This document shows, piece by piece, positions 44,768-61,559 of a DNA stretch of 64,000 bases. The stretch covers positions 3,617,545 to 3,681,544 of the forward strand of contig JARUPZ010000021.1 of NCBI GenBank assembly GCA_031213475.1, in the 5' to 3' direction. Source of the stretch: Nereocystis luetkeana. Taxonomy: Eukaryota; Sar; Phaeophyceae; Laminariales; Laminariaceae. The position numbers and the translations under genes are program-made. Position 1 is the first letter of the stretch. Each line of letters opens with the position of its first letter. The notes below the pieces were generated by a model. That model was not told the DNA's origin, did no database searches, and saw only the letters and a program-made list of their open reading frames with translations.

Positions 44768-45132
44768 TACGTGCCTTTACTTTTTGTCGCGCATAGGGTT
44801 CAGTATTCCCACTGCTCGTCGACTTTCATCGCACGTAGCTAACTCACGCTCTCGCGCTTTCCGCTAATCATTTTTTTTAGAGCAAGAAAAAGCCCATACG
44901 AGTATGCACTCGGTGAGACTTGAACCCACGAAATTGATCTTGGTAGGCACGCGGACCGCCTACCAAGCCACCAGGGACAGCACTGCGCGAAAAAAACACA
45001 TACCTGGTACAGCAGTACAACATCCAAATTCCAAGCAACCTTGTCCAGGAAGCGAGAGTTTTAGGAGGGTTCAGAAACCACTGGAGACCAAGAAAAAAAA
45101 CGTCCCACTCTCGTAATCTCAACCATATCTAT

Positions 45133-45250
45133 AATACGGGGGACCATAAAAAATACCAGGTAGTACCTACAGTACACACACACAAAAAAACTATATATTT
45201 CGCTCTTTTACCAACAATAGTTGGCCCTATTTACTATGATCCTCCGCAAT
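45133..45250. mobile_element. MITE family A copy
   Basis: Left arm interrupted by aataccaggtagtacctac. Confidence 0.7.
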
Positions 45251-45334
45251 AGTATGCAAAGTTGTAAGTCACGTTGAACCGAAAAAAAAAAACATTTATC
45301 CTCCTATAATATATCGTTCATGATGGTTCTGCTT

Positions 45335-45545
45335 ATGATGATGAAAAGCCGGAAAGGCCGGTAAAATTACCCGTGGGCTCAGATATTGGGGGGCGTGTTC
45401 GTAGCACTCCGGAGGCGTGTCTTAGATGAAAAAACAGGGGGTTTCCCTTTCCCAGCGAGGCACGAGAGGAACAAAGCTGTTCTTCTTCTGTCTCTTGAGC
45501 ATTCAACCCACGCGAGTACCAACGACCGCCTGCCCAATAGGCGAA
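45335..45545 (+). repeat. family F repeat, fragment
   Basis: Shares ggccggtaaaattacccgtg, gggaggcgt-like and gcgagtaccaacgacc parts with the 14-17 kb cluster. Confidence 0.5.
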
Positions 45546-45619
45546 TACTTATTAATATTAGTAACAAGGGGTACAAAGCGTCCCGACCTCGAACTCAACA
45601 CTATGTTTCCTGAGAGGCC

Positions 45620-45712
45620 AGAGTAATCAGGACCGAATACGATTGGGGAAAATACCGTAATATATAGGTTTTAGTGTGTACGATGGGTCCTCATAACTAT
45701 GGGTCCCCCGGA
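45620..45712. mobile_element. MITE family A copy, left end diverged
   Basis: Begins gccagagtaatcagg; right end gggtcccccgga. Confidence 0.6.
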
Positions 45713-46115
45713 TATAGTATATTCCCCCCAGGCTCATGGGTGTGCGCAGCAGCTCTGATTTTTTTATTTCGAGATTGTGCGAAACCGTCGGGATCGGAAA
45801 AATTCTAGCAAAACTCTGGGGTTTGCGGCGAGCCGGTAGAATAAATTTGATCAATACACTGGAGGCTGCGGTTCCACGAACGATCTGAAAATTGAAGGTA
45901 AACAGTAAGAAATCTCCGTCACCCCCCCCTCTCTCTCAGTCAGAGAGACGTGAAGCGCCAGACAATGCGCTGTTGGGGCCTCGCGAGTGGCTCGTCACGC
46001 CCCCGGGCAGCAGCAGCGCTTGCTACCTACCTTCATACAGGTGTCGACGAGACCTCAATGCGATGCACTGCAACAACACAAATTATAACCGAAACGCACT
46101 AAAAACTGAACTGAG

Positions 46116-46357
46116 GGTCATTCTTATCGGAGAGCTTTTTTTTGCCAAACTTTCGACATTTTTTTCGCGCAATTTTTCAATCTTCCATATTTTCCTGTTT
46201 TTTTAATCGAAATATTGGAATGTTAACGAACTTGATATTTTTCGTTCTGGAGAATTTCACGAATAGTGACAGAACGCCTCCGTATATTGATACATATCTC
46301 CGATTATTTCCAAACTTTGGAAATTTTGGAATAAACGCTCTCCGATAAGAATGAACC
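46116..46357. mobile_element. element M, TIR-bounded insertion
   Basis: Ends ggtcattcttatcggagagc (46116-46135) and gctctccgataagaatgaac (46337-46356) are inverted repeats with one extra A on the right. The inside is AT-rich and non-coding. Confidence 0.65.
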
Positions 46358-46456
46358 TAAAACTAAAGTAAAGGTACTATTAATACACACATGTACGAGT
46401 AACGAAAAATAAAGTACAAACCATGATAATATACCTGGTGTATAACAACAATGCTA

Positions 46457-46563
46457 TTACGGGGGACCATAGATAATAGAAGCAAATATTGTTAGAAAAA
46501 AGGCTCAAATACATAGGTTTTCTATGTATACCATAGGTCCTATTAACTATGGTCCGCCGGAAT
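46457..46563. mobile_element. MITE family A copy
   Basis: Right end tggtccgccggaata; followed by a duplicated acatcggaataacattaaa. Confidence 0.75.
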
Positions 46564-46793
46564 AACATTAAAACATCGGAATAACATTAAAACATCATAC
46601 CTGGTATCAAAATACCCCGTACATGCACAGAAAGAAACACACAAAAACACAAAAAACACGAGAAACCAAAACTACACACAGAGCAAAACGAAACACGAAA
46701 AACCTACACACGCGCAAAAAAAAAATATATATATGCTCACCATCTTGTCTGGCCGCGCGACCTTATGCACTCGCTGCGCGTCCACCTGAACCG

Positions 46794-46893
46794 NNNNNNN
46801 NNNNNNNNNNNNNNNNNNNNNNNNNNNNNNNNNNNNNNNNNNNNNNNNNNNNNNNNNNNNNNNNNNNNNNNNNNNNNNNNNNNNNNNNNNNNN
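46794..46893. other. assembly gap (100 N)
   Basis: Exactly 100 N, probably a standard gap of unknown size. It falls at the edge of the family C array, the likely cause of the break. Confidence 0.98.
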
Positions 46894-47325
46894 TAAGGAC
46901 CATGTACACATTAACATCAATATAAAGCGGTCCTTATATTGACAGACACCCAGAGTGGTATGCACCAGTTCTTTTTGTGAGGGAGTTGACCAGTATATAT
47001 AGGTACCAGGTTACAGGTACCAGCATACCAGGTATGTACCAGTATTAACACTGGAAAATGTATACCATTCTGGGCGTGAATGTAAGGAACGTTTATACAC
47101 TCATATGAATACTAAGCGGCACTTATATTTACGCCCAGAGTGGTAGGCACCAGTTTTTTTCATGAGAAAGTGACCAGTATAAGCAGATAGCAGGTTACCG
47201 GTACCAGTATATATACCAGTATTTACACTGGAACATACATACCCCTCTGGACGAAAATATAAGGACATTTTAGGCATTAATATGAAAACTAAGCGGTCCT
47301 TACATGTACGCCTACAGTGGTCGAT
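46894..47325. repeat. array of three MITE family C copies with shared spacers
   Basis: C copies at 46894-46960 (cut by the N gap), 47063-47145 and 47240-47321 alternate with a spacer of roughly 95 bases (caccagttttt, gaccagtata, caggttac, gtaccagtatttacactgga). The repeat period is near 180 bases. Confidence 0.7.
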
Positions 47326-47382
47326 CCTTAAGAACTGCAGCCTCGGAAAAAAAATAGGGGAACGTGGAAGTGTGGTGAGCTT

Positions 47383-47477
47383 AACCCCTTTAGAACCGCA
47401 GTCCCGTTAGGGGGACAGCCCACTCAAATTGTAAGTGCCTTGTCCCCAAAACGGGACTGCGGTCCTAAAAGGGTGAA
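47383..47477. mobile_element. MITE family B copy
   Basis: Lies just after the family C array. Confidence 0.8.
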
Positions 47478-47608
47478 CCTACACTTTTACCAATCCATCG
47501 GAGGATAAAAAAAAAACCGGGAAAAAACATGTTTTAATACAAATAAATACTCTTAAAACACTGGTACACGGCTCACCGGAAACAAAAAAGGGTCAACCTA
47601 CTGCGCTA

Positions 47609-47721
47609 TTACGGGGGGGCATAGTAAATAGGACCAAATATTGTTAGTAAAAATAGGTAAATATATTGGTTTTTGTGTATACCGTAGGTCCTACCAGGTA
47701 TTTAATATGGTCCCCCATAAT
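47609..47721. mobile_element. MITE family A copy with insertion in right arm
   Basis: Right arm reads ggtcctaccaggtatttaat in place of ggtcctatttaat. Confidence 0.8.
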
Positions 47722-48202
47722 AGTAAAAAAGGGTTACCTGGTGGGGCCTGCCACGTACCTGGCAGCTATAGACCCGTTTAGAAGAGCTCTTCCGTCATGG
47801 GGATAAGCAAGTTGCTCAGCTTTAAAAAAAAAACAGATGTAGGCGTGTCGACGGTGTAGCACCGAGAGGCTTAAAACATACAGCCACCGCTCTAGTCCGG
47901 AAAAATTCCCCCTACAAGTACATATACCAGACCGGTAAACCAAGCAAGCAGACCCTAAAAAACTGCGTTCAGCTCGCAGAGGGATGCGATCGGTTTTTTT
48001 TTTCAAGCGCTCAATCGTCCCAATACCGAACAAAGGGTACCCTTCTCTCTGTCCCAATAATATCAACACACCGTTTGTATCGAATATTTACAGCAGGTAT
48101 AGAAATGGTCCCTACATTTCGGGACAGAGCGCTACAGTACGAGGCGTTCTCCGTGAGGTCTGGTCGAGAGCCTTCCTGGAAAACATCATGTCCGACTTTT
48201 AC

Positions 48203-48320
48203 AAACCCTTTTAGGACTCAGTTCCGTTTGGGGGAAAAACTACTATTAATACCCTGGTATGAAATTTGACTGGTTTGCCCCGAAAACGGGACCGCAGTCT
48301 CTTTTAACCAAAAGGGTCAA
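48203..48320. mobile_element. MITE family B copy with a 20-base insertion
   Basis: The centre contains actactattaataccctggt atg relative to consensus. Confidence 0.75.
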
Positions 48321-48560
48321 GTACCCTAGCCGGCCGTCGCTTCGAGGGGAAAAAAAGCGCAAAAAAAACGGTCGCACCCCGCGCGAAATCAACGCCCCCT
48401 ACGGGACGCCACCCCACCAATTTTCACTTCTCCACCCCATCTATAGTCTTCGCCCCTTCTTTCATCTCTCTCCCCTCTCGAGCTGCACTCCTAACTCGGA
48501 CCCAGGGAGTAATGTCAGTCAGTCACACAGCAAGTCTTTCCCTCCTCTCTCAGCCACTGC

Positions 48561-48643
48561 GGTTCAGTTCGGTTCGGTTCGGTTCGGTTCGGTTCGGTTC
48601 GGTTCGGTTCGGTTCGGTTCGTGCCTTGTTTTTGTTTTTGTTT

Positions 48644-48674
<31 letters not shown>

Positions 48675-48695
48675 GGTTGTTGTTGTTGTTGTTGT
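48561..48695 (+). repeat. (GGTTC)n then (TTG)n microsatellites
   Basis: About 12 GGTTC units to 48620, then TTTTTG and TTG units. Below IQM exon 48797 on its strand. Confidence 0.9.
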
Positions 48696-48796
48696 TGTTT
48701 ACTCCCCCGAGAGAAAATACTTCTTCTGAGAGCCCCTTCCCTGCCCTCGTCGACTAGCGCCTGGTTGCTCGGTCGCGCCTCAGCACGCACACATAC

Positions 48797-54286
<5,490 letters not shown>

Positions 54287-54572
54287 CTCAACAAAAAGGC
54301 AGAGCGAGGTCAGCATAAAAACATTTTCATTTTTTTGGCACGCGCGTGTATGAATAACAGTGCATACATACAAAGCACTAGGCAAAAGTATGTAAGGGCT
54401 AATCGAACCGATACCTAACCACCCGATCTTATCATTTCGTTTCTGCATTCATTCGTCGACAGCTGTATCAGCCCGCTATGTACCGCAAATAAGGTCCGTT
54501 TGCATGAAATAGAAACTCCTAGCATTGTGGGAAAGAGCGATCATTTGTTTCGGCCGCGCTATCTCGGGGCCT

Positions 54573-54667
54573 CAACCCCTTTTAGAACCGCAGTCCCGTT
54601 TCGGGGACAAACCACTCAAATTCTAAGTAGTTTGTCCCCAAAACGGGACTGCGGTCCTAAAAGGTTA
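54573..54667. mobile_element. MITE family B copy
   Basis: Near consensus, 55 bases from a family A copy. Confidence 0.85.
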
Positions 54668-54721
54668 AAGGGATCTAAAGGGCTACGGTACACCCACTCC
54701 CTTGGCCAGGAATGCAACCGA

Positions 54722-54832
54722 TTACGGGGGGCCAGAGTAAATTAAATAGGACCTACGGTAGAGACAAAAACCTACATATTTACCTAATTTTACTAGCACT
54801 ATATGGTCCTATTTACTGTGGTCCCCCGTAAT
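54722..54832. mobile_element. MITE family A copy
   Basis: Opposite orientation, no central insertion. Confidence 0.8.
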
Positions 54833-55607
54833 AGGACGTGTTTCTCGGGTAGGATCTGTACTGTACAGATCATGCGCAACGTTTCATGACGGCAGGTAAG
54901 GATGTACTGTAGATGATCTATCTGTATATAGATAGATCATGGTATGTCCGAGATGTGCATTTCGTGTGTGTATAAAACGGGGAAGATACGGCACCGGTCA
55001 TAGCGGTGCCAGGTATACATACATGCATTGCACGCCTCATACATAACAATGCCCTCCGACGGTCTAATAATCTCAGTTGTTTTGTCGATTTGTCAATTCC
55101 AGAAAAAAAAGAAAACAAAAAAAACAGAGCAAAACAAAACGAAACTCTGAAAAACAAAGAACACAAAAACAGCAAATTCGATGTCGCATATTGTCAAGAT
55201 CCTCTTCTGGGGTTCGTCCTTCTTCAACACAACAGTACGAACTACAAACAGCAGTATGAGTAGTCCAAGTAAAACGAATATTGCACTGGTGTGCCGGTAC
55301 ATGACGCTTGGCAGTATGGTTATATTGGTCATACCCGGGTAAATACCCGGGTATACCCAGGTACATGCAGGAGTACGTACCCTAATGGACACACCCTAGT
55401 AAACTACTGTATTTTTTTAACTGGGATACGCGGGTACCAAAACCTGGTTGTGCTGTCGTTGTTTCTGTCGTCAACTTGTGTGCGGCGGTGGAAGGCGTAC
55501 GTATGTACGTATGTAACAGGTATCCATGAATGGCGGACGCCACAGGCAAGTCCCTAGCGGTTCGAACATACGTCTGTATATTAATAGTTGCTTTCGCTTC
55601 TTTGCAG

Positions 55608-55700
55608 AAAGGCGGGCGTCATGGATTCACCGTCGTGTTCGTTGAAGGTTCGAACCCCAGAGCACGAAAAGAAGAAGCGGCGATCTATGATGGCCCATGA
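55608..55700 (+). CDS. possible terminal exon, unrecognised
   Basis: A good acceptor (ttgctttcgcttctttgcag) is followed by 30 codons and TGA; the frame reads KGGRHGFTVVFVEGSNPRAR and KEEAAIYDGP. Another frame is open further (to 55842) but is Cys/Ser-rich and less protein-like. No upstream exon could be paired with it. Confidence 0.3.
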   Translation, partial: KGGRHGFTVVFVEGSNPRARKEEAAIYDGP

Positions 55701-55784
55701 AAATTCCTGCTCGTTGGTGTCCTACGAGTTTTTCTGTTTCTGCTGGTGCTGTGGCATGTTGTCATGCCAGTGCTTATGCCAGTA

Positions 55785-56095
55785 CCATTTCAGTATCCCA
55801 GAGTATTTACATCCAGCACAAAACAAGACAGTAATATACTAGGGTGTGTTCAGTAGGGCATATGCTCTGGATGTACCCGGGTATATCCGGGTATCTGCCT
55901 GGAGATGACTAATGTAATCAGGTCCGGTACCCCGGTATCCCAGAGTATTTACAGCCAGCACTAATACTACAGTAGTTTCCTAGGGTGTTCAGTAGGACAT
56001 ATACTCTGGATGTACCCAGGTATACCCGGGTATACCCGGGCATCTGCCTGGGTATGGCTAAGATAACCAGAATCGGTACCCCGGTATCCCCGAGT
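55785..56095 (+). repeat. tandem duplication, about 150 bp unit
   Basis: Both units carry gtatcccagagtatttaca, cctagggtg, ttcagtagg, atgctctggatgtaccc and gggtatctgcctgg. A diverged third piece is at 55330-55405. Confidence 0.7.
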
Positions 56096-56194
56096 GTATA
56101 CCCGTTCGACGCAAGTGGACGAGGGAAAAAAAAGTAGCCGTATTTCTCGCGATACAAGCGCAAGGCACAAAACGTATGTAGTGGGGAGGGAGGG

Positions 56195-57400
56195 GGGTGT
56201 GCTCATTTGTTGCTTGCCTTAGTCATTTGACCATTGACCACGCATCCCTTTCGAGACGGAGCACCGTTCCTACTCCTACTAGACAAACCTCCAACAGTTG
56301 GGCGCTCATCACGCTGTTTCCATATATTACATGGAAACTTTTTGATAATCTTATCTCTGTGCTGTTCCGCCGCCTGTGGCCACCATCTGTCTCCTAGGAT
56401 AGCGATCGTTTTCTCGCTGCTATCTAGTGTACCAAACTCCTCCCATGTCACGTTCGTTCATTTCCATCACCTCTTTTTACACATCCCGTTCCTCCTTGTA
56501 CATTTCACATCCTCCTACTCGTATGTGAGTTCTACTCTCTATTGCAGTGCGACACGGGCACATCTATGCACCTACTTCCTCCTCCTCCCGGCTACTGGTA
56601 TACCTGTTGCTTCTTTCTGGCAGGTCCAGGTCACCTACACGAACTCGCAGTTTCAGCGTTTTCGCGAAGTCCAGTGCGCCGTGCAAACACGTTTTCATTC
56701 CTTTCCATTCGCGTAGTTCCCCGTATATCTCCGAGCGTTTCTCCGAGTCCACCTTGTTTCTTAGCGCTAGCCTTTCTTTCTATCCTTGCTTCTCCTTCTG
56801 TCTTGTACCTCCCAAACTTCTCTGCGGACATCATCTCTTCCTGGTTTCCTCCTATATCCTTCCATATCTTCTCAACTACGCTATCCCACCTTATCCCAGC
56901 TCGCCCTTTTGCGACATTTTCCCATACAGCTCTATCAACTGTGGCTGGCAACCTCTTTTTTGGCATGCTCCTTGCTTTGTATTGCCATTTTAACTTCGTC
57001 TCTGCTGGTGGTGTCGAGTGGGTACATCCCCAGTTCTGCTCTTAACAGCGCACTACTCGTCGTACGCGAGCATCTTAACATTGTGTTACCTGCCGACATA
57101 TGTACTGACTCCATCTGTTTCCCGAACTCCGCGTTCCCTTCCCGCGTATCTACCTTAGGTGATATCACATTCATATCCGCGTACATCTCTCGATCGTTGT
57201 CCAGGCGCGAGTCTGTTATATTAGGATCGCATCTATCTTGCCTACTATACGCGTGCTTTACCCTTCCCTATTCCATTCGCTACCTGTGTATCCCAAGAGC
57301 AGTATTTTCGAGATCTCTACGCCAAGGTCACGTACACCGGCCTACGATCGGGTGTTCATCTTCTCCCCACTTCCAATTAATTCTGAGATTTAAAAGGGAC
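56195..57400 (-). pseudogene. non-LTR retrotransposon (LINE), C-terminal ORF remnant and 3' end
   Basis: Minus-strand pieces in three frames follow one protein: NWKWGEDEHPIV (reverse-transcriptase thumb region), LRAELGMYPLDTTSRDEVK, then PKKRLPATVDRAVWENVAKG and GRAGIRWDSVVEKIWKDIGG, GDLDLPERSNRYTSS, and finally ILGDRWWPQA to GCVVNGQMTKASNK-stop at 56203. At least three frameshifts (near 56960, 56740 and between 56560 and 56450) and several stops upstream of 57190 show it is dead. The 3' end is followed by a C-rich tail (read on the minus strand). I associate this protein type with LINEs of brown algae, from memory only. Confidence 0.8.
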
Positions 57401-57484
57401 GACGACAAAAAAAAAAAATGTGACAACAATACCCCATTAACACTCACCGTACAAAACGTAAAAAAAAGCCGGCCAGTAAGCTCG

Positions 57485-57568
57485 TACCACTCTCGGTGTG
57501 AATGTAAGGATCGCTTGGCCTTCATATTGGTGTAACAAAGGTTCTTTTATTTTCGGGCACAGTGCTAC
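57485..57568. mobile_element. MITE family C copy, diverged
   Basis: Ends gtaccactctcggtgtg and cgggcacagtgctac; lies just upstream of the LINE remnant on its strand. Confidence 0.6.
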
Positions 57569-58260
57569 GAAGTACGAGCAGGAGATTTAGGAGAGGTTCG
57601 GAACAGGCGCACCGCCGGACAACCCCCAAAGGGGCAAGCAGCAGCAGCAGCAGCAGCAGCCGCCGCAGCCGCAGCCGCCGCCGCAGCAGCAGCAGCAGCA
57701 GCCGCCGCAGCAGCAGCAGCCGCAGCAGCAGCAGAGGTGTGGGTACACAATAATAAGCTTTGCCGACAGATGTAACAGGTCAGGTGTGGGTAGGTACGAC
57801 ACCACAACAGAAAACATAAACTGTCGGTGAGTCATACATATACATTTGCCCAAAAGTGCTTTGTACGAAGAGAAAAGTTGGCAAAAGTACGAAAAATTTG
57901 ACAAACATACGTACTAGTATACATATATATGCCTGGTATATACATACATAATACATACGGCGAGGAACAATTAGCCACTGCGCAAGCTGAGCGATGCAAT
58001 CGTTTTAGAGCTGCAAGTGTACCGAAGCCTAAATATGACTCTAATTTCAAGTGCTCTGCCCCCAAGAAAGGAGAGGAAGCTCCTACTCGGGCTATTATAA
58101 CGCTTCCAGTACTGCAGTCCAGTCTTAGGGAACAAACTCGCTTAGAATCTGAGAGGTTTCTTGCCCAACACGAGTTTGCTTCCACTGCGTACATGCGCAC
58201 GCGGGGTGATTTCAAGCCACAGCAGCACCGAAAATAATACCCGGTAAATAAAAACAAACG
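57560..58260. other. stretch with diverged family B-like pieces, no gene called
   Basis: Both strands are open over 57930-58240 (103 codons plus, 141 minus). Parts such as ctgcagtccagtcttaggga acaaactc look like decayed family B arms, so I do not call a gene. Confidence 0.4.
57636..57735 (+). repeat. (CAG)/(CCG) trinucleotide tract
   Basis: Interrupted cagcag and ccgccgcag units. Confidence 0.85.
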
Positions 58261-58480
58261 TGAAACGCGCGAACCAACAACGATTTGACTCGCGCATGGT
58301 CTCCGGGGGGATGGGGGGGCGGCGGCACTTCGGCGAATGCCCTGAGCTCGCAGAGGGAATAAAAAAGAGTCCCAGCTAAGGGGTCACCGAATATTTTACA
58401 ACCTGAACCATTAACCACTGAATCACCCACGTCACCTGAATCAAATATATGATTAAATAAAACTTTGACTCACGCGGCAC

Positions 58481-58516
<36 letters not shown>
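58481..58516 (+). repeat. (CAAT)n microsatellite
   Basis: Eight or nine units. Confidence 0.9.
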
Positions 58517-58639
58517 CTCAATCCTTCACTGCAATCGATCGTCCGACCCCAACAAAAGCGACTCACCAATCACGCTAGGGCTAGTGCAAGCTACGCTAGC
58601 CCACGCCCCCCCCCACGCTGCCACGTCATCGCTCTCCAA

Positions 58640-59185
58640 TCCACCCCCCTCCGTCCCATATATTGTATATAGGTTAGGTTGGCGTCGGTTGGCAACGAGA
58701 CTGTAAAACGTGCCACTCACCACTTGAGCTAGACAACCAGGGCACCGTTGTTTTTATTTTTCTTGTCAGTCGGTAGATCACAGCTGGTGAGGAGTGGAGA
58801 ACCTTCACTCCGCACAAGGGGAATTGATCGATCGTATCACGTAGGGTTAGTAATACGGCACCAAGAGGCAGTTACACGCCAGGGTAGTGCTCTCAATGCT
58901 GTCTTCAGAGTAGGCCACAACGGAAATTAGTTTAACTCATTGAAGCTGTCATCCATATGCAAGTCCGCCTCACAAGCGGTTCTTAGTGTAGTATTAATAG
59001 TATGCAGCTCATCTTTTCATGCGACTCGCCAGACGCCTCACGGCGCTTCGCTTTTTGGTGCAAGCAATGCCTGTCTGGTCAGTGTAAACCCGACATGCTC
59101 CGTCCCGACTTTGTAGGGATGCGAGGGTATATGGCCATACGACTACGGCCATGTACGTATGGAATCGAGTACCCCCCCCCTCTCC
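58640..59185 (+). mobile_element. R1 SINE-like element, near full length
   Basis: Opposite orientation to 51275: starts with ggttaggttggcgtcggttg and ends gaatcgagtacccccccccc. The distal part reads (reverse strand) TCTAGCTCAAGTGGTGAG, a fair match to a pol III A box, though no matching B box was found. Confidence 0.75.
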
Positions 59186-59591
59186 TCCCTCTCCCCTTCC
59201 TCAACCCATCGCTCGGTACAGGAAATCGACCTTTGCTCAAGCCCTGATTAGCTCCCCCCGACCTACGAGGGGGGTGGGGACCCTCCGCCTGGACGCGCAA
59301 AAAAAGTATTAGAACACCCACCCAGTGGATTTTTACGAGATATTTCCGTCGCAGAGGGGGGGGGGGGGGGGGCTCTGGTTTTGGGGAAGACCGGCTGTGA
59401 AACTCATCCTATTAAGAGGGCGCGTGATATCTTGCATCGAGATATTTCCGCACCCCATCGCTTTAGCTGGGTGTGCCCCCCCCCCCACGGTGTTTTGGGG
59501 GGAACCGGCAAGGAATCTCACCCAGGGGGTGGGCTATCTTGTGTTGCTATACTATCCCAGGAGGGTGTTATTATTTTGTGTGTGTTTTTAT

Positions 59592-59692
59592 GCACCCTTT
59601 TAGGACTGCAGTCCCGTTTTGGGTGACAAAACACCTGGAATTAGAGTGGTTTGCCCCCAAAACAGGACTGCACTGCTATTGTAAAAGGGTTA
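59592..59692. mobile_element. MITE family B copy
   Basis: Right arm carries an extra tattgta. Confidence 0.75.
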
Positions 59693-59909
59693 TAATAGAC
59701 GCTTATTTAGCGCCCAGCCCGCGTCTAGCATTCCACCGACAATTGAACGCGTCTACAGCTCTCCACCGACAATCAAGACGCGTCTACCATTCCACCGACA
59801 ATTAAGACAACACGTGTATAGGCGGAGTGCGCACGCGTGCGCGTGCCGCGCGTGTACAGCAGCAGTACGAGTACAAACTTTCCAAGGCCGCGCAAAAAGG
59901 TTTCAGAAA

Positions 59910-60180
59910 ACACAAAAAAAAAAAAACAGATTAAAAAAACAGATAAAAAAACAGATAAAAAACAAACAAAAAAAAACAGATACCTGGTAGAAAACAGACG
60001 AAAAAACGAAAAAACAAAAATGAATACAATCACAAAAAAAACAGATAAAAAACAAATCAAAAACGACCAAAAAAAAAAGGAAATACAGAAACGAAAACAA
60101 ACAACCCCAACAAGAAGGAAAAGCAAACAAAACAAAACCAAACAAAATAACCAAACAGAACAAACGAAACACCCCGGCAG
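59910..60180 (+). repeat. A-rich degenerate repeat (acagataaaaaacaaac)
   Basis: Several copies of aacagataaaaaa and related A-rich strings; contains TACCTGGTA. Confidence 0.6.
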
Positions 60181-60228
60181 GGAAAGGGGGGGGGAATACG
60201 TACGTGCGAGGTACCTGGCATGGTACTA

Positions 60229-60335
60229 TTACGGGGGATCATAGTTAACAGACCAAATATTGATGGTAAAAATGGTTAAATATGTAGGTTTTTATATATA
60301 TACCATAGGTCCTATTAACTATGGTCCCCCGCAAT
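60229..60335. mobile_element. MITE family A copy
   Basis: Right end ggtcccccgcaata. Confidence 0.8.
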
Positions 60336-60339
60336 AAAT

Positions 60340-61060
60340 TATTTTTTCGTCTCGGTTGGACCGAGACACCGAGGTGGCTTGTGTGGCGCTGCCACGCTCC
60401 CGTGTGGGGTCAGCAACGAAAATGATCTCGGACTGACCCTGCCGAGATAGAAGTTGAACGACTGCTGAAACCTCGGATACGCACGCGAGCACGTCCGTAG
60501 TGAAATTGAGACGGGTAGCAAGCACCATACCAGGTATAGGGAACACAAACCTGGTATGCACCCACAGACGAACAGATGAAACTCAGCCGAGGCTAGAGAT
60601 TAGAGACCAATCTGCCCGGCCAGGCACGCTACTCTTGTAGTGCCCGCATAAAAACGAAGCCGCTGTGTCTCAATGAGGTACGTTGTGGCCCGCGAAAGAA
60701 ACGGTGCTGCTTCAATTAGGCACGTATCATCCAGGGTTTTTTGGTCACACGAGACTGTCAGGGATGTTTTACCCGACGGCGACATTTTTTTTGTTTTTGT
60801 TATTTTTTTGCTTTTCTGCTTGGGCTAAAAACTGCGCCCGCCACCTCGAACGGAACTCTATACGGCTCCGAGCCCTAAGCCAGAGGCCTCCGCTTGGATG
60901 GCGCGCCGTAGGGGTCGTTGTGCTCGGGAAGACTCTGCGTACAAGCCCGCTGTGCTGCGGTGCTTGTGCGGGCACATCGATAGCAGCGAAGAAATCTTCT
61001 TGCACAGTTGAATGATAAAAATACAGCCTCGATAAAAACGGGCGAGACAAATTACGAGGC
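60340..61060 (-). other. stretch with several open minus-strand frames, possibly a decayed element
   Basis: Minus-strand frames 61050-60769, 60785-60600 and 60561-60319 are protein-like in composition (for example CLIEAAPFLSRATTYLIETQ and LNFTTDVLACVSEVSAVVQL). A piece AIQAEASGLGLGAV-stop faintly recalls the RNase H motif of Ty3-type elements. Frames do not join and no family is clear. Confidence 0.3.
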
Positions 61061-61139
61061 GTTCATTCGTTATCTCGGGGGTACCAAAATGGTTAAGACC
61101 AGAACCCGCGCTATGGTAATCCGGGACAACAGATAAATA

Positions 61140-61254
61140 TTACGGGGGGCCATAGTGAATAGGACAAAATTATGTTAGTAAAAATAGGTAAATATATACC
61201 TGGTAGGTTTTTGTGTCTACCGTAGGTCCTAGTATCTACTATGGCCCCCCGTAA
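61140..61254. mobile_element. MITE family A copy, with ACCTGGT insertion
   Basis: Centre reads aaatatatacctggtaggtt. Confidence 0.8.
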
Positions 61255-61467
61255 CATCAATCAGAACCAAACACGCTGTTGTAAAGATAGAAGGATACAG
61301 GGTACTTGGGTCCCACAGTGGGTTCTGTTTACTACATATGCCCACCCGGTGATACGTGCATGCCCTCTGCTGCTACTGCTGTGCCTGGGTGAGGCCGTGA
61401 TGTTGCCGCGCGGCCTCGTGAACGTTCATGCGCACCAGCAATAGCACGACTTCATACCTATGAATAG

Positions 61468-61557
61468 TAACACTCCGGGAGGAAAATAGAAGGGCCGCTT
61501 CGTACTAACATTAACGTCTAAACGCTCCGTCTTATAGAGTACGCCCACAGAGTGGTG
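61468..61557. mobile_element. MITE family C copy, diverged
   Basis: Ends taacactccgggagg and gcccacagagtggtg. Confidence 0.6.
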
Positions 61558-61559
61558 CC

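Noticed and set aside
44890..44990. A tRNA on the minus strand: ggtggcttggtaggcggtcc and gtgggttcaagtctcac look like A and B boxes
   Set aside because: The T arm pairs, but the 3' cgagtgc has no matching 5' acceptor strand and the middle is a 10-base perfect hairpin, not an anticodon arm. At best a decayed tRNA-derived repeat.
46031..46067. A 37-base minus-strand micro-exon with good acceptor (ttgttgcag) and donor (gaag|gtaggt)
   Set aside because: Splice sites are good, but the phase does not fit the IQM exon before it and 12 codons cannot be tested by eye.
60740..60960. Ty3-like RNase H motif (QAEASGLGLGAV)
   Set aside because: A stop follows at once and no other retrotransposon domain is nearby; likely chance.
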